Positions 8,742 through 17,257 are shown, counted from the stretch's first letter. The stretch is DNA of 64,000 nucleotides from Tenacibaculum sp. (GCA_022448525.1 JAKVCX010000001.1:124001-188000), one strand, 5' to 3'. Numbers and translations: made by a program. Notes: generated by a model from the sequence alone, not told the origin.

Positions 8742-8966
8742 ATGAAAAAATCAATCTTAAATCTAGGAACACCGATTTCTAGAAATTCTCAACAATCAAT
8801 TTTCGGAGAATCTGGATCCTCATACTGAGACTGTTCAGGAGGTCAAATATACTATCACAATACAATTGTAGAAACATATTGTGGAGATTATGATCGACAT
8901 GCCATAGAAGTAGCTCCACCACCAACTAAGAACATAATATTCCAAGACTTGGAACACATGGTTTAA
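8742..8966 (+). pseudogene. Bacteriocin-type leader peptide ORF interrupted by an in-frame TGA
   Basis: Starting at ATG 8742 the frame reads MKKSILNLGTPISRNSQQSIFGESGSSY, then TGA at 8826-8828, then 45 further codons (DCSGGQIYYHN... to ...FQDLEHMV) and TAA at 8964. The MKKSILNLG...QQSI.G start matches the leader common to short double-Gly-type secreted peptides of Flavobacteriaceae; the usual GG is GE here. The 73 sense codons and the terminator just after the TAA suggest one ancestral gene. The TGA could be a nonsense mutation (for example from TGG or TGC), a sequencing error or, much less likely, recoding. No in-frame ATG follows the TGA until the last few codons, so the second part is not independently startable. 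As read, only a 28-aa peptide is made. Confidence 0.55.
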
Positions 8967-8992
8967 ATAATTAAACGGATTTATTCTATATT

Positions 8993-9020
8993 AAAAAGTG
9001 AATTTCGGTTCACTTTTTTT
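8993..9020 (+). terminator. Intrinsic terminator after the leader-peptide ORF
   Basis: Perfect 10-bp stem AAAAAGTGAA / TTCACTTTTT with a TTTCGG loop and a continuing T run, 27 bp after the TAA at 8964. Its position supports the whole 8742-8966 frame having been one gene. Confidence 0.8.
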
Positions 9021-9156
9021 GTCTCTACACTCATTATTCCGCTGCTTAATTTATCATTCGTTTTTTGTTTTTTACCTGAACTTACCTATAGTTTTATCTG
9101 AAATTTTCAAATAATTAGATTTTACAAATTAAATTAAAGAAGTAAAATTTATAATT

Positions 9157-9300
9157 ATGAAAGCTAACCCAATACTAGTAAGACTTATTAAATCATATGG
9201 AAATAAATATGTTATAAAATTTCCAAAACTAATTATGACCGTTGATAGATATTATTACACTAAAATGTCTAATAGTCCGGATGAGTATAAATTCATATAA
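9157..9300 (+). CDS. Small 47-aa ORF, possible peptide gene
   Basis: An ATG at 9157 opens a 47-codon frame (MKANPILVRLIKSYG... ending SPDEYKFI) closed by TAA at 9298 and followed 10 bp later by a perfect terminator hairpin. The product is basic and Tyr-rich in its second half, with no signal peptide or double-Gly motif. The tight fit between the ORF and its terminator is the main reason to believe it. It sits beside the interrupted leader-peptide ORF, so a second secreted or modified peptide, or a cognate small protein, is possible. I do not recognise it. Confidence 0.4.
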   Translation: MKANPILVRLIKSYGNKYVIKFPKLIMTVDRYYYTKMSNSPDEYKFI

Positions 9301-9310
9301 TTACTATTTT

Positions 9311-9336
9311 AATAATAGTTGTTTAACTATTATTTT
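9311..9336 (+). terminator. Terminator hairpin after the 47-aa ORF
   Basis: Perfect 10-bp stem AATAATAGTT / AACTATTATT with a GTTT loop, followed by a short T run. AU-only stem, so likely weak. Confidence 0.55.
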
Positions 9337-9413
9337 ACGCTATTACTGATTTTCATTTCTACATTCGTATCGTGTTTGGTCTTCCAAAGTAAAATTTGAA
9401 TTATTCGAATTAG

Positions 9414-9447
9414 AGTCATACTTGTTGTGTTGTATGGCTTTTTTTTT
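9414..9447 (+). terminator. Orphan terminator with no ORF before it
   Basis: Stem AGTCATAC / GTATGGCT (8 bp with one G-T pair), loop TTGTTGTGTT, then a run of nine T. Nothing that looks coding lies between it and the previous terminator 75 bp upstream, so it may mark a lost peptide gene or a small transcript. Apart from this, 9337-9570 is AT-rich sequence in which I see nothing else. Confidence 0.6.
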
Positions 9448-9570
9448 GATCAAAACTTACCTCCAATCTTTTACTAATTCAAATTGTTTTTTCAAATTTG
9501 CCCACCCGAGGAAATTTGGTATTTACCATGTTTTCTCAACTACTAAATCAAATTTTAAAATTAAAACACT

Positions 9571-10113
9571 ATGAAAAACACATTGCTTTGTTTCCTAGCA
9601 ACTTTTACGCTTTGCTTTACATCAATTTTAACTGCTCAGAAAGGAAAAAATCTTAGTCCTATTGAATTATCTATTACTTCATACTCCTACAAATACGGAA
9701 GTCTGGATTTAGATTTACAGTTAAAAAACAATTCAGATACATCAATCTTTATCATTATTCCAAATGATGGAACACATGGAACTCCTGAGTTTTTTAGCAC
9801 ACAAAGTTTTCCAAACATTGAATTATGTGAAATCAGTGAAACAGAAGTAAAGCCATTAACTCATATCATTGAAATCAAAGGAAACTCTAAAAAAAGTTTT
9901 ACTTATAAAGAAGCTTTTGCAGGAGCCTGTGAGGATATTAACGGAAAATCTATAGACTTTCAAGTATCGTATGAATTCGATTCATCAAATGAAGAATACA
10001 TTAATTACTTAGAAAGAGTTTATGATAACGATAAAACAAGCATCCAACAATTTAAAAAACTATTCAATTTAAAATTAAACAGTAATCGAATTACCATAAA
10101 AATCCCTCGGTAA
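9571..10113 (+). CDS. Secreted protein of unknown function
   Basis: A 180-aa protein with a clear signal peptide (MKNTLLCFLATFTLCFTSILTAQ) predicted to be cut before Gln23, after which the mature chain starts with pyroglutamate-competent Gln. The mature part is rich in beta-prone segments (YKYGSLDLDLQLKNNSDTSIFIIIP), similar in feel to small Ig-like periplasmic domains. Two Cys (in LCEISE and GACEDI) could form a disulfide. I recognise no family. It stands alone between the small-peptide patch and the convergent VWA gene. Confidence 0.75.
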   Translation: MKNTLLCFLATFTLCFTSILTAQKGKNLSPIELSITSYSYKYGSLDLDLQLKNNSDTSIFIIIPNDGTHGTPEFFSTQSFPNIELCEISETEVKPLTHIIEIKGNSKKSFTYKEAFAGACEDINGKSIDFQVSYEFDSSNEEYINYLERVYDNDKTSIQQFKKLFNLKLNSNRITIKIPR

Positions 10114-10150
10114 GTTCTAAAAAAGTTAATCATATCGATTCTTAGAAATA

Positions 10151-10180
10151 AAAAAAGCACCATTTTCATGGTGCTTTTTT
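10151..10180. terminator. Bidirectional terminator between convergent genes
   Basis: Perfect 13-bp stem AAAAAAGCACCAT / ATGGTGCTTTTTT with a TTTC loop, serving both the 9571 gene and the convergent VWA gene. Confidence 0.9.
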
Positions 10181-10184
10181 AGTT

Positions 10185-12203
10185 CTATTTAATATCCGAA
10201 TAGGTCCTTACTAATCGAACAAATTCACCTCGGTAACCATCCTTGTCTTTTCCCCTTCCTTTTTCGGCAAGTTTAATTACATCTTCCAAATTAGCATCAT
10301 TCATAAATTGAGATTTCCTTAAGTACATTCCGAATAATGCAACAGAAGAAGCAAAATTCATATCAGAAGTTGGCTTTGCCGTTTTATCTTTCACTACTCT
10401 TTCCATTTCAACACTTTTTTTACCATCAGGCTTTTTATATCTAAACTTTACGGTAAGTAATTCGTCTTTATAAGAATTGTTCTTTTTATTCGTATACTTT
10501 AAATCATGAATTTTATTTAAATACTTACTATCTACACCAACTGGAATTACTTCATATAAAGCTGTTACAGAATGACCACTTCCTAACTCACCAGCATCTT
10601 TGGTATCATCAATAAAATCTTCATCATTCAATAATCTGTTTTCATAACCAATCAATCGATAGGCTTTCACTTTATTGGGATTAAACTCAACTTGAATTTT
10701 CACATCTTTTGCAATAGTGTATAAAGTTCCTCCAAACTCTTTCCCAAAAACTTTTTGAGCTTCTTGCATTGTGTCAATGTAGGCATGATTTCCATTTCCT
10801 TTATCTGCTAAAATTTCAAGTTTATCATCCTTGTAATTTCCGTAACCAAAACCTAAAACCGACAAAAACACACCTGATTTCCTTTTTTCCTCAATCAATT
10901 CTTCCATTGCTTTATTCGAACTTCTTCCTACATTAAAATCACCATCGGTAGCCAAAATAACTCTATTATTACCTCTCTTTTTAAAGTTCTTTTCTGCTAA
11001 CTTATACGCTAACTCAATCCCTTCTCCACCTGCGGTAGAACCTCCCGAGTTTAAATTATTCAAGGCCGTTAAAATTTTCTCTTTATTTCTTCCTGAAGTT
11101 GGTTCTAATACAACACCTGCTGCTCCTGCATATACAACAATTGAAACTCGATCTTCTTCCCTTAATTGATTCACCAATAACTTAAAAGCTTTCTTTAATA
11201 ACGGTAATTTATTACGTTCTCCCATTGACCCAGAAACATCAATTAAAAAAGTAAGATTTGATGGTGGTAAATCTTTGTTCTCATATGTTTTTCCTTGCAA
11301 TCCAATTTTTACAAGTTTTGTTTCAGCATTCCATGGTGTTTTAACAAACTCAGTATTTATCGAAAAAGGATGTTTTCCTTGAGGTTGTGGATACTTATAA
11401 TCGAAATAATTAATCATTTCTTCAATTTTCACAGCATCTTCTTTTACAACCTCGCCATTATTTATCATTCTTCTAATGTTACTATAAGAAGCTTTATCTA
11501 CGTCTATTGAAAAAGTAGACAATGGTGAAGCAACAACGTTTTTAAAAGGATTCTCGGTTATTTTAGCGTAAGAATCTTTATCGTCTATTTGAAAATTTCC
11601 TTTTTTAGTAGTTATAATTACACAACCATTCCTTCCTCTATTTCCATAAAGCGCAATGGCATTATTACCTTTCATAACTTCAACAGTTTTGATCTCTTTC
11701 GGATCTAATTTATTTAATATTACCTCAGAATTAGCCTTCACAGGAATACCATCAACTATAAATAAAGGAGAGGTCTTTTTGTCCGTAATTTGTTTTTGAT
11801 CTGAATCATACATCATAGTATTACCCATAGCCATTGGACTAGCAATACTTGCATATGCTTTTCTTTTGCTAGATCTTAAATTTGAAGCTGTTGAAATTAC
11901 TACCTCATCCAAAGTTGCATCGCTTTCTTCTAAAACAACATTAATAACAGTTCTCTTACCAACTTTTTCTTCTTTTGTTTTCATCCCAATTAAAGAAAAA
12001 ACCAACACATCATTAGCTGAAGCTTTTATTGTATATTTCCCCTCCATGTTTGTATTAGTTCCAATGTTTGTTCCTTTGACATGAACACTTGCCCCAGGAA
12101 TTGAGTAGTATTTATCCGAAACTGTACCTGTTATTTCCTTTTCTTGTGCTTTTAGAATTGATACACAGCATAAAAAAAATAGTATTATTCCTTTTTTCAT
12201 CAT
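10185..12203 (-). CDS. Exported von Willebrand factor A protein with carboxypeptidase-regulatory and TonB-plug-like domains
   Basis: A 672-aa protein. The signal peptide (MMKKGIILFFLCCVSILKAQ) is cut before Gln20. Residues about 23-93 form a carboxypeptidase-D regulatory-like beta domain. Residues about 140-203 (SPLFIVDGIPV...NAIALYGNRGRNGCVIITTKKG) match the plug segment of SusC/TonB-dependent receptors, but no barrel follows. Then come a YfbK-type N-terminal region (SIDVDKASYSNIRRMINNG, about 232-250) and a VWA domain with MIDAS DVSGS at 322-326, followed by a DUF3520-like C-terminus. It probably acts in the periplasm or on the envelope as a metal-dependent adhesion or assembly factor. Function unknown. 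Confidence 0.85.
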   Translation of the reverse strand: MMKKGIILFFLCCVSILKAQEKEITGTVSDKYYSIPGASVHVKGTNIGTNTNMEGKYTIKASANDVLVFSLIGMKTKEEKVGKRTVINVVLEESDATLDEVVISTASNLRSSKRKAYASIASPMAMGNTMMYDSDQKQITDKKTSPLFIVDGIPVKANSEVILNKLDPKEIKTVEVMKGNNAIALYGNRGRNGCVIITTKKGNFQIDDKDSYAKITENPFKNVVASPLSTFSIDVDKASYSNIRRMINNGEVVKEDAVKIEEMINYFDYKYPQPQGKHPFSINTEFVKTPWNAETKLVKIGLQGKTYENKDLPPSNLTFLIDVSGSMGERNKLPLLKKAFKLLVNQLREEDRVSIVVYAGAAGVVLEPTSGRNKEKILTALNNLNSGGSTAGGEGIELAYKLAEKNFKKRGNNRVILATDGDFNVGRSSNKAMEELIEEKRKSGVFLSVLGFGYGNYKDDKLEILADKGNGNHAYIDTMQEAQKVFGKEFGGTLYTIAKDVKIQVEFNPNKVKAYRLIGYENRLLNDEDFIDDTKDAGELGSGHSVTALYEVIPVGVDSKYLNKIHDLKYTNKKNNSYKDELLTVKFRYKKPDGKKSVEMERVVKDKTAKPTSDMNFASSVALFGMYLRKSQFMNDANLEDVIKLAEKGRGKDKDGYRGEFVRLVRTYSDIK

Positions 12204-12393
12204 AGTATTTAAATTTTAGTTTTCATAAAGCTACAACAATTATCCTACCGATTTCATTTTGAATTCGTAAACAAATCGTTTAATTGAGTTAACTCTTATC
12301 GTTATTGAGTTTAAAAAACATTAACTAAAACAGGTTTAACTTTCTTTTTTTCATAGATTTACCAAAAAGAAAAACTATTAAAACTAATAAATC

Positions 12394-12993
12394 ATGATTT
12401 TTTACGGAACTAAAGGCTCTCATTTGAAAAGTGAAAGAGTTAGCGGTGTTAATTGCAGACACTGTGAACAGCAAACTTCCTACACAGTAAGTATTTTTGG
12501 AAGATATGCGTATTTATATTGGATTCCTGTTTTCCCTTTAGCGAAAAAAGGAGTTGCAGAATGCGACCATTGTAAGATAACTTTGAAACCAAAAGAAATG
12601 GATGAGCAACTACGGATGAAGTATGACAATGTAAATAGAAATGTAAAAACTCCTATCTCTTACTGGATTGGTTCTCTTATTTTAATTGCAATAATTGCGT
12701 TTGGGATTTATGCAGTAAATCAGCATGAAAAAGATGTGGTTGAATATATTAAAGCTCCACAAACTGGAGATGTTATAGAATATAAACCTAATGATTTTTA
12801 TTCTACTTTAAAGATTACAAGAGTTGAAAATGATTCAGTTTATTTTGCTCAAAACAAATACGAAATAGAACGTCAAAGTAAACTTTATAAAATAGATAAA
12901 ACTTCGAATTATACTGAAGAAGTTTATGGAATTTCATTAACAGAATACCAAACTAGATTTGAGACAAAACAATTTTTAGATGTAGATAGGTAA
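12394..12993 (+). CDS. Zinc-ribbon membrane protein
   Basis: A 199-aa protein with an N-terminal zinc ribbon (CRHC at 21-24 and CDHC at 57-60) followed by a transmembrane helix around 88-107 (YWIGSLILIAIIAFGIYAV) and a soluble C-terminal domain of about 90 residues. The N-terminus MIFYGTKGSHLKSE is typical of the zinc_ribbon_15-like family found across Bacteroidota. Role unknown. It is divergent from the VWA gene, and its stop abuts the convergent menE stop with no gap. Confidence 0.75.
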   Translation: MIFYGTKGSHLKSERVSGVNCRHCEQQTSYTVSIFGRYAYLYWIPVFPLAKKGVAECDHCKITLKPKEMDEQLRMKYDNVNRNVKTPISYWIGSLILIAIIAFGIYAVNQHEKDVVEYIKAPQTGDVIEYKPNDFYSTLKITRVENDSVYFAQNKYEIERQSKLYKIDKTSNYTEEVYGISLTEYQTRFETKQFLDVDR

Positions 12994-14067
12994 TTACTTC
13001 TTCGAAGAATTCAATACTAAATCCAATGTTTTTGAACGTTGGATTTTTTTTGTTTCAGTTTCTATGAAATTCTTCACAAAATAAACCTCTTTCGGAACTT
13101 CATATTTTGTGATTTCAAGGCTTTCACTGATTCTCTTAAGAATTTCTTGTGAATCCATATTAGTTGTATTATTTTCAATAACCAAAACTAACTTCTCTCC
13201 TAACCTTTCATCTTTAACACCAATAGTAAAAAATCTATTTTGAATTAGTTTAGAAAGCTTATGCTCTATTTTTTCAGGGTGGAGTTTAATTCCTCCTGAA
13301 TTTATAACATTATCATATCTTCCAAGCCATTCAAATTCATTTTCAGAAACCAATTGAACAACATCATTTGTCACAACAATTTCATTCGTAACCAAAGGAG
13401 CATCAATCATTAAACAATTTCTTTGATCAATATAAATTTTTACTTTCGGCAGAACTTTATAAAATGTCGGTTTTTCCTTTATTTGATTTAGCTTTTTTAC
13501 AGCAATATGAGTAATTGTTTCTGTCATTCCATATGTTGCAAAAATCTCAGTCTTAACTTTTGACATCTTTGTTTTTAAACTTTCCGAAACTACTCCACCT
13601 CCAACTATCAATTTACCAATTCTTTCTATTTGGTCTAAAGATTTTTCTAATTGCAACGGAACCATTGCTGAAAAGTGATAGTTTTTATTCGAAAGCGCAA
13701 GTGGATTCGAAACTGCCTCAATTATATCTAAATCCCAACCTAAAACCATGGCTCTTACCAACATCATTTTACCTGCAATATAATCTGTAGACATGCAAAG
13801 TAAAGCAGTTGTATTTTCCCTGATTTCAAAAAAATCTCCTGTAGCTAAAGCAGAATTTATCATCTGCTCTTTTCGTAATTTAATTGGTTTTGGTTTTCCT
13901 GTAGAACCTGAAGTTTGTACTATTAAATAATCTTTATCATTCAACCAATTCACAAAAAAATCATTGACAGAAGAAGACAACTTTCTAGCGTAGTTAATTA
14001 AGTCGACCTTAGAATTGAAACTAACTCCGTTTAATTTAAAACTAGAATGAATCTGACTAAAATCCAT
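12994..14067 (-). CDS. menE: o-Succinylbenzoate-CoA ligase (short form)
   Basis: Adenylate-forming enzyme activating o-succinylbenzoate to its CoA ester in menaquinone synthesis. The P-loop-like motif VQTSGSTGKPKPI (about 49-61), YGMTETITH (about 179-187) and the hinge region WLGRYDNVINSGGIKLHPEKIE are present. At 357 aa it is about 100 residues shorter than the E. coli/Bacillus type because the N-terminal part is reduced, as I recall for other Bacteroidota. It is the last gene of the menA-menC-menE run, 5 bp after the CPBP gene. Confidence 0.88.
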   Translation of the reverse strand: MDFSQIHSSFKLNGVSFNSKVDLINYARKLSSSVNDFFVNWLNDKDYLIVQTSGSTGKPKPIKLRKEQMINSALATGDFFEIRENTTALLCMSTDYIAGKMMLVRAMVLGWDLDIIEAVSNPLALSNKNYHFSAMVPLQLEKSLDQIERIGKLIVGGGVVSESLKTKMSKVKTEIFATYGMTETITHIAVKKLNQIKEKPTFYKVLPKVKIYIDQRNCLMIDAPLVTNEIVVTNDVVQLVSENEFEWLGRYDNVINSGGIKLHPEKIEHKLSKLIQNRFFTIGVKDERLGEKLVLVIENNTTNMDSQEILKRISESLEITKYEVPKEVYFVKNFIETETKKIQRSKTLDLVLNSSKK

Positions 14068-14072
14068 AAAAA

Positions 14073-15008
14073 CTAAGCTAAATCTTCAACTTGATTTTCT
14101 TGACTATTTAAGGGTTTTTCAACGCTACCTGTAAGTTTTTCTTTCCAATTACTCCAATTATATTTTTTAGCGAAAAGCAATAATAATAGTGGATAAAAAA
14201 CAACTACAGGAATAATAATATCGAAATAAACATCTGGCTCAGAAAGATCTTTAAAAATAGAATTTGTTTGAAAAGCCGTCCAATCTGCCGTAATTAAAAG
14301 AGCTCCAATAAGATTATTTGCTGCATGAAATCCTAAAGCCAATTCAAGGCCTTCATCTAATAATGTTATCATTCCTAAGAAGAAACCTGTTCCTATGTAG
14401 TAAATCATAACGATATTCCCTAATTTACCAACTTCCGGATTTGCAATATGAAGTAATCCAAAAATTACTGAAGTTATGATTAACGGTAGTATTCTACTTT
14501 TAAATTTCGCACCGATACCTTGTAGTAAATAACCTCTGAATAAATACTCCTCAAAACTTGTTTGTAAAGGAATCATGAGTACTCCAATCACTAACAACCC
14601 AAAGAATTTATTAGGTTCAAAATTCCATTGTAAAGATTCTGGTTCGGTATAATAACCATAAATCACGAATGCAACTGTAATAAAACCCCAAACAGAAAAA
14701 GCAAAAAACACTCGTTTCCAATCTATCTTTTTCCTCGAAGTAGTTAATGAAGTTATTGATTGGCGATGCACATATTTCACCCATAATAAAAGCATTCCTA
14801 GAAACACAACAAAAGTAGCTAATGATTCTATAAGGACTCTATTTTCACCTTTTTCTGCTATATCAGCACGAATAATTTCAGCTTGATCAATATCAAACAT
14901 TTCAATGGCGATCATATTCAAAACTACAATTCCAATAAATATTACTGGAATTATCAAATATTTCCAAAATCCTATATCGCCTTTGTATGCTTGTTGTATG
15001 TAATTCAT
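14073..15008 (-). CDS. CPBP-family intramembrane metalloprotease
   Basis: A 311-aa multi-pass membrane protein with the CPBP/Rce1 signature EEYLFRG (EE 153-154, Arg158) and later His-containing helices (FGLLHIANPE, GFHAANN). Family members cleave prenylated or other membrane substrates, or serve in bacteriocin self-immunity. Here it is embedded 6 bp from menC and 5 bp from menE, so it is translated with the menaquinone enzymes. The reason for that linkage is unknown; I infer cotranscription rather than a biochemical role. Confidence 0.88.
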   Translation of the reverse strand: MNYIQQAYKGDIGFWKYLIIPVIFIGIVVLNMIAIEMFDIDQAEIIRADIAEKGENRVLIESLATFVVFLGMLLLWVKYVHRQSITSLTTSRKKIDWKRVFFAFSVWGFITVAFVIYGYYTEPESLQWNFEPNKFFGLLVIGVLMIPLQTSFEEYLFRGYLLQGIGAKFKSRILPLIITSVIFGLLHIANPEVGKLGNIVMIYYIGTGFFLGMITLLDEGLELALGFHAANNLIGALLITADWTAFQTNSIFKDLSEPDVYFDIIIPVVVFYPLLLLLFAKKYNWSNWKEKLTGSVEKPLNSQENQVEDLA

Positions 15009-15014
15009 GCTATA

Positions 15015-16055
15015 TTAACTTAAATTAAAGTTCCATTTGTCTTGAGAACTGTATTGCAAACTTCCTTGATTAACAAAAAGAGGACTATCAAAATTATTTG
15101 TAAACAAACCTCCAGTTCCTAATCCTTGTGGCATGTTACTCTTTAAAGTATATGTCCATTGAGCTATTGCATTCAAACCAATGTTACTTTCAAGTGCAGA
15201 AGTTATCCACCATCCAATTTTATTACTTTCAGAAATATCTATCCATTCTTTACTTCCGGCAAAACCACCAACCAAACTAGGTTTCAAAATAGTGTATTGT
15301 GGCTTAATATGCTCTAATAATTCCTTTTTATCATGATTCAAGAAAACTCCAATTAATTCTTCATCTAAAGCAATAGCTAAAGGTGTTTCCTTACAAAGTT
15401 TTGCCATCTCTTCGTATTGACCTTGCTTTATCGGTTGTTCAATTGAATGTAACTTAAACTGTGATAATTTTTCCAACTTCTGAAGTGCTTCCCTTGGAGA
15501 AAAAGCTCCATTTGCATCGACTCTTAATTCAATTTCATTCTCTGAAAACTGTTCACGAATATATTTTAACAATCGTAATTCTTCATCAAAGTCAATAGCG
15601 CCTATTTTCATTTTAATACATGAAAACCCTTGTTCTAATTTTTCTTGAATTTGGTCTTTCATGAATTTTTTATCTCCCATCCATATTAAGCCATTAATTG
15701 AAATTGAAGATTCACTTGCAACAAAATCTGAAGGAAATAAATGAAATTTATTTGAACTATTTAAAGACAAAAAAGCTTGTTCTAACCCGAATTGAATTGA
15801 CGGAAATTCCACGGTTGCATTCAAAAGTTCTTGTAACCCTAAATGAATATGATCACAAACCCATTGTAATTTCTTCTCATAATCGGGTCTATCATCTATA
15901 CTCAAACCACGAAATAACCCGCATTCTCCAATTCCTTCTTTTCCATCTTTATTTAAAATTAAGAAAAAAGTCTCTTTAGTTCTTAAGACTCCTCTTGAAG
16001 TTCCACTTGGACGTTTGAATTCTAAAATATACTTGTGAAATTCAGCTTTTATCAA
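15015..16055 (-). CDS. menC: o-Succinylbenzoate synthase
   Basis: Enolase-superfamily dehydratase that makes o-succinylbenzoate from SHCHC. The expected catalytic set is visible: the KMK pair (Lys148/Lys150), metal ligands Asp180 (RVDANGAF), Glu206 (IEQPIK) and Asp231 (ALDEEL), and Lys258 (ILKPSLVGG). The 346-aa length is normal. It lies in the men run between the SRPBCC gene (4 bp) and the CPBP gene (6 bp). Confidence 0.93.
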   Translation of the reverse strand: MIKAEFHKYILEFKRPSGTSRGVLRTKETFFLILNKDGKEGIGECGLFRGLSIDDRPDYEKKLQWVCDHIHLGLQELLNATVEFPSIQFGLEQAFLSLNSSNKFHLFPSDFVASESSISINGLIWMGDKKFMKDQIQEKLEQGFSCIKMKIGAIDFDEELRLLKYIREQFSENEIELRVDANGAFSPREALQKLEKLSQFKLHSIEQPIKQGQYEEMAKLCKETPLAIALDEELIGVFLNHDKKELLEHIKPQYTILKPSLVGGFAGSKEWIDISESNKIGWWITSALESNIGLNAIAQWTYTLKSNMPQGLGTGGLFTNNFDSPLFVNQGSLQYSSQDKWNFNLS

Positions 16056-16059
16056 ATCT

Positions 16060-16578
16060 TTAATTTTTCTCGATGAACGACTTAAAATTATTTAAATATT
16101 CTTGGTCTTGTTTCTTAAAAACAGCCTTGAAATAAGGAAATAAACAGCTTAACAAATATGAATTCCCTCTACAAATTGAACTGTTATTTATAGTTGTTAC
16201 TCCATTTTCAAATGTAAAGGTATAATCATCTGTTTTCAACATCGTATCCGCCATAAAAAATAAGGTTACTTTTTCATTTGGTACGTAAGCCATAATCTTT
16301 TCTTGTAGCGTTATTTCCTCTCCATTTTTATTTTCAACTACCATTTTATAAGTACTTCCTGTCTTTTCTGGCTTTACGTCAATAGGATCAATCGATTTTA
16401 AATCAGTAATCCAATTACTAATTTGTGAACTATCATTGAACAAATTAAACACTTCATCAATTGGCTTGTTTACTTTCACTTCAGTTGTGTAAGCCGTTTC
16501 TTTAAAAATTAATCCCGTTGATAAGAATATAATTGCAATTGTAATTATGATTCCTAATATAATTTTTATCCTCTTCAT
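16060..16578 (-). CDS. SRPBCC (START-like) protein with N-terminal membrane anchor
   Basis: A 172-aa protein. One hydrophobic helix (about 4-24) precedes a polyketide-cyclase/START-like fold (VNKPIDEVFNLFNDSSQISNWITDLKSID). The domain usually binds hydrophobic ligands in a deep pocket. It is 1 bp from the MBL-fold gene and 4 bp from menC, so it is cotranscribed with menaquinone genes. Ligand unknown; a hydrophobic intermediate is speculation. Confidence 0.75.
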   Translation of the reverse strand: MKRIKIILGIIITIAIIFLSTGLIFKETAYTTEVKVNKPIDEVFNLFNDSSQISNWITDLKSIDPIDVKPEKTGSTYKMVVENKNGEEITLQEKIMAYVPNEKVTLFFMADTMLKTDDYTFTFENGVTTINNSSICRGNSYLLSCLFPYFKAVFKKQDQEYLNNFKSFIEKN

Positions 16579-16579
16579 T

Positions 16580-17257
16580 TTATAATTCTATAGATTCACC
16601 AATTTCAATAATAACAAGCTCCTTTCCTGCTTTTTCGAATTTCTTCTTCGCATCCTCTACATTAATTTCAATTGGAGGAAAAGTATTAAAATGACATCCA
16701 ATTACTTTATCACAAGCCACCAAATCAGTAGCTATAATTGCATCATCAACTCCCATAGTGAAATTATCCCCAATTGGTAAAATAGAAGCGACCAATTGAG
16801 TTGTCATTGGAATTAACTTCATATCCATTGTTACTGCTGTATCCCCTGCGACATACAATGATTTTTCTCCAGCAGTAATTACAAAACCTCCTGGTTGACC
16901 TCCATAGCTTCCATCTGGAAAAGATGACGTATGCACTGCATTTACATATTTCGCTGAGAACGAATCTGTTTTAAAAGTACCTCCGTGATTTACAGGATGT
17001 GCTTTCAAATCTTTAGCTGTATAATGCATATAAATTTCATAATTGGAAACAATTGTTGCTCCAGTATTTTTCGCAATAGCTTCAACATCAAGAATATGAT
17101 CTTGATGCGCATGCGTTACTAAAATATAATCAGCTTTAATTTGATTAATATCAATATGTGAAGCAGCTGGATTTCCTGTAATAAAAGGATCGATTAAAAT
17201 ATGTGTATTATTAAGTTCAATACCAAAACAGGCATGACCATAAAATGTAATTTTCAT
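16580..17257 (-). CDS. UPF0173-type metal-dependent hydrolase (MBL fold)
   Basis: A 225-aa metallo-beta-lactamase-fold protein of the UPF0173 (YtkL-like) group. The metal motif THAHQDHILD is at about 48-57, with downstream ligands in HPVNHGG, VAGDTA and GCHFNTFP. The physiological substrate of the group is not established. It sits between menA and menC; MBL-fold proteins include thioesterases, so a role as the missing DHNA-CoA thioesterase is a testable possibility, not a conclusion. Confidence 0.85.
   Translation of the reverse strand: MKITFYGHACFGIELNNTHILIDPFITGNPAASHIDINQIKADYILVTHAHQDHILDVEAIAKNTGATIVSNYEIYMHYTAKDLKAHPVNHGGTFKTDSFSAKYVNAVHTSSFPDGSYGGQPGGFVITAGEKSLYVAGDTAVTMDMKLIPMTTQLVASILPIGDNFTMGVDDAIIATDLVACDKVIGCHFNTFPPIEINVEDAKKKFEKAGKELVIIEIGESIEL

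Noticed and set aside
8826-8828. TGA as a selenocysteine codon
   Set aside because: The 40 bases after the TGA form only a 3-bp stem (GAC/GTC) and no stable hairpin with a SECIS-like loop; no sel genes are in the window and most flavobacteria lack the system.
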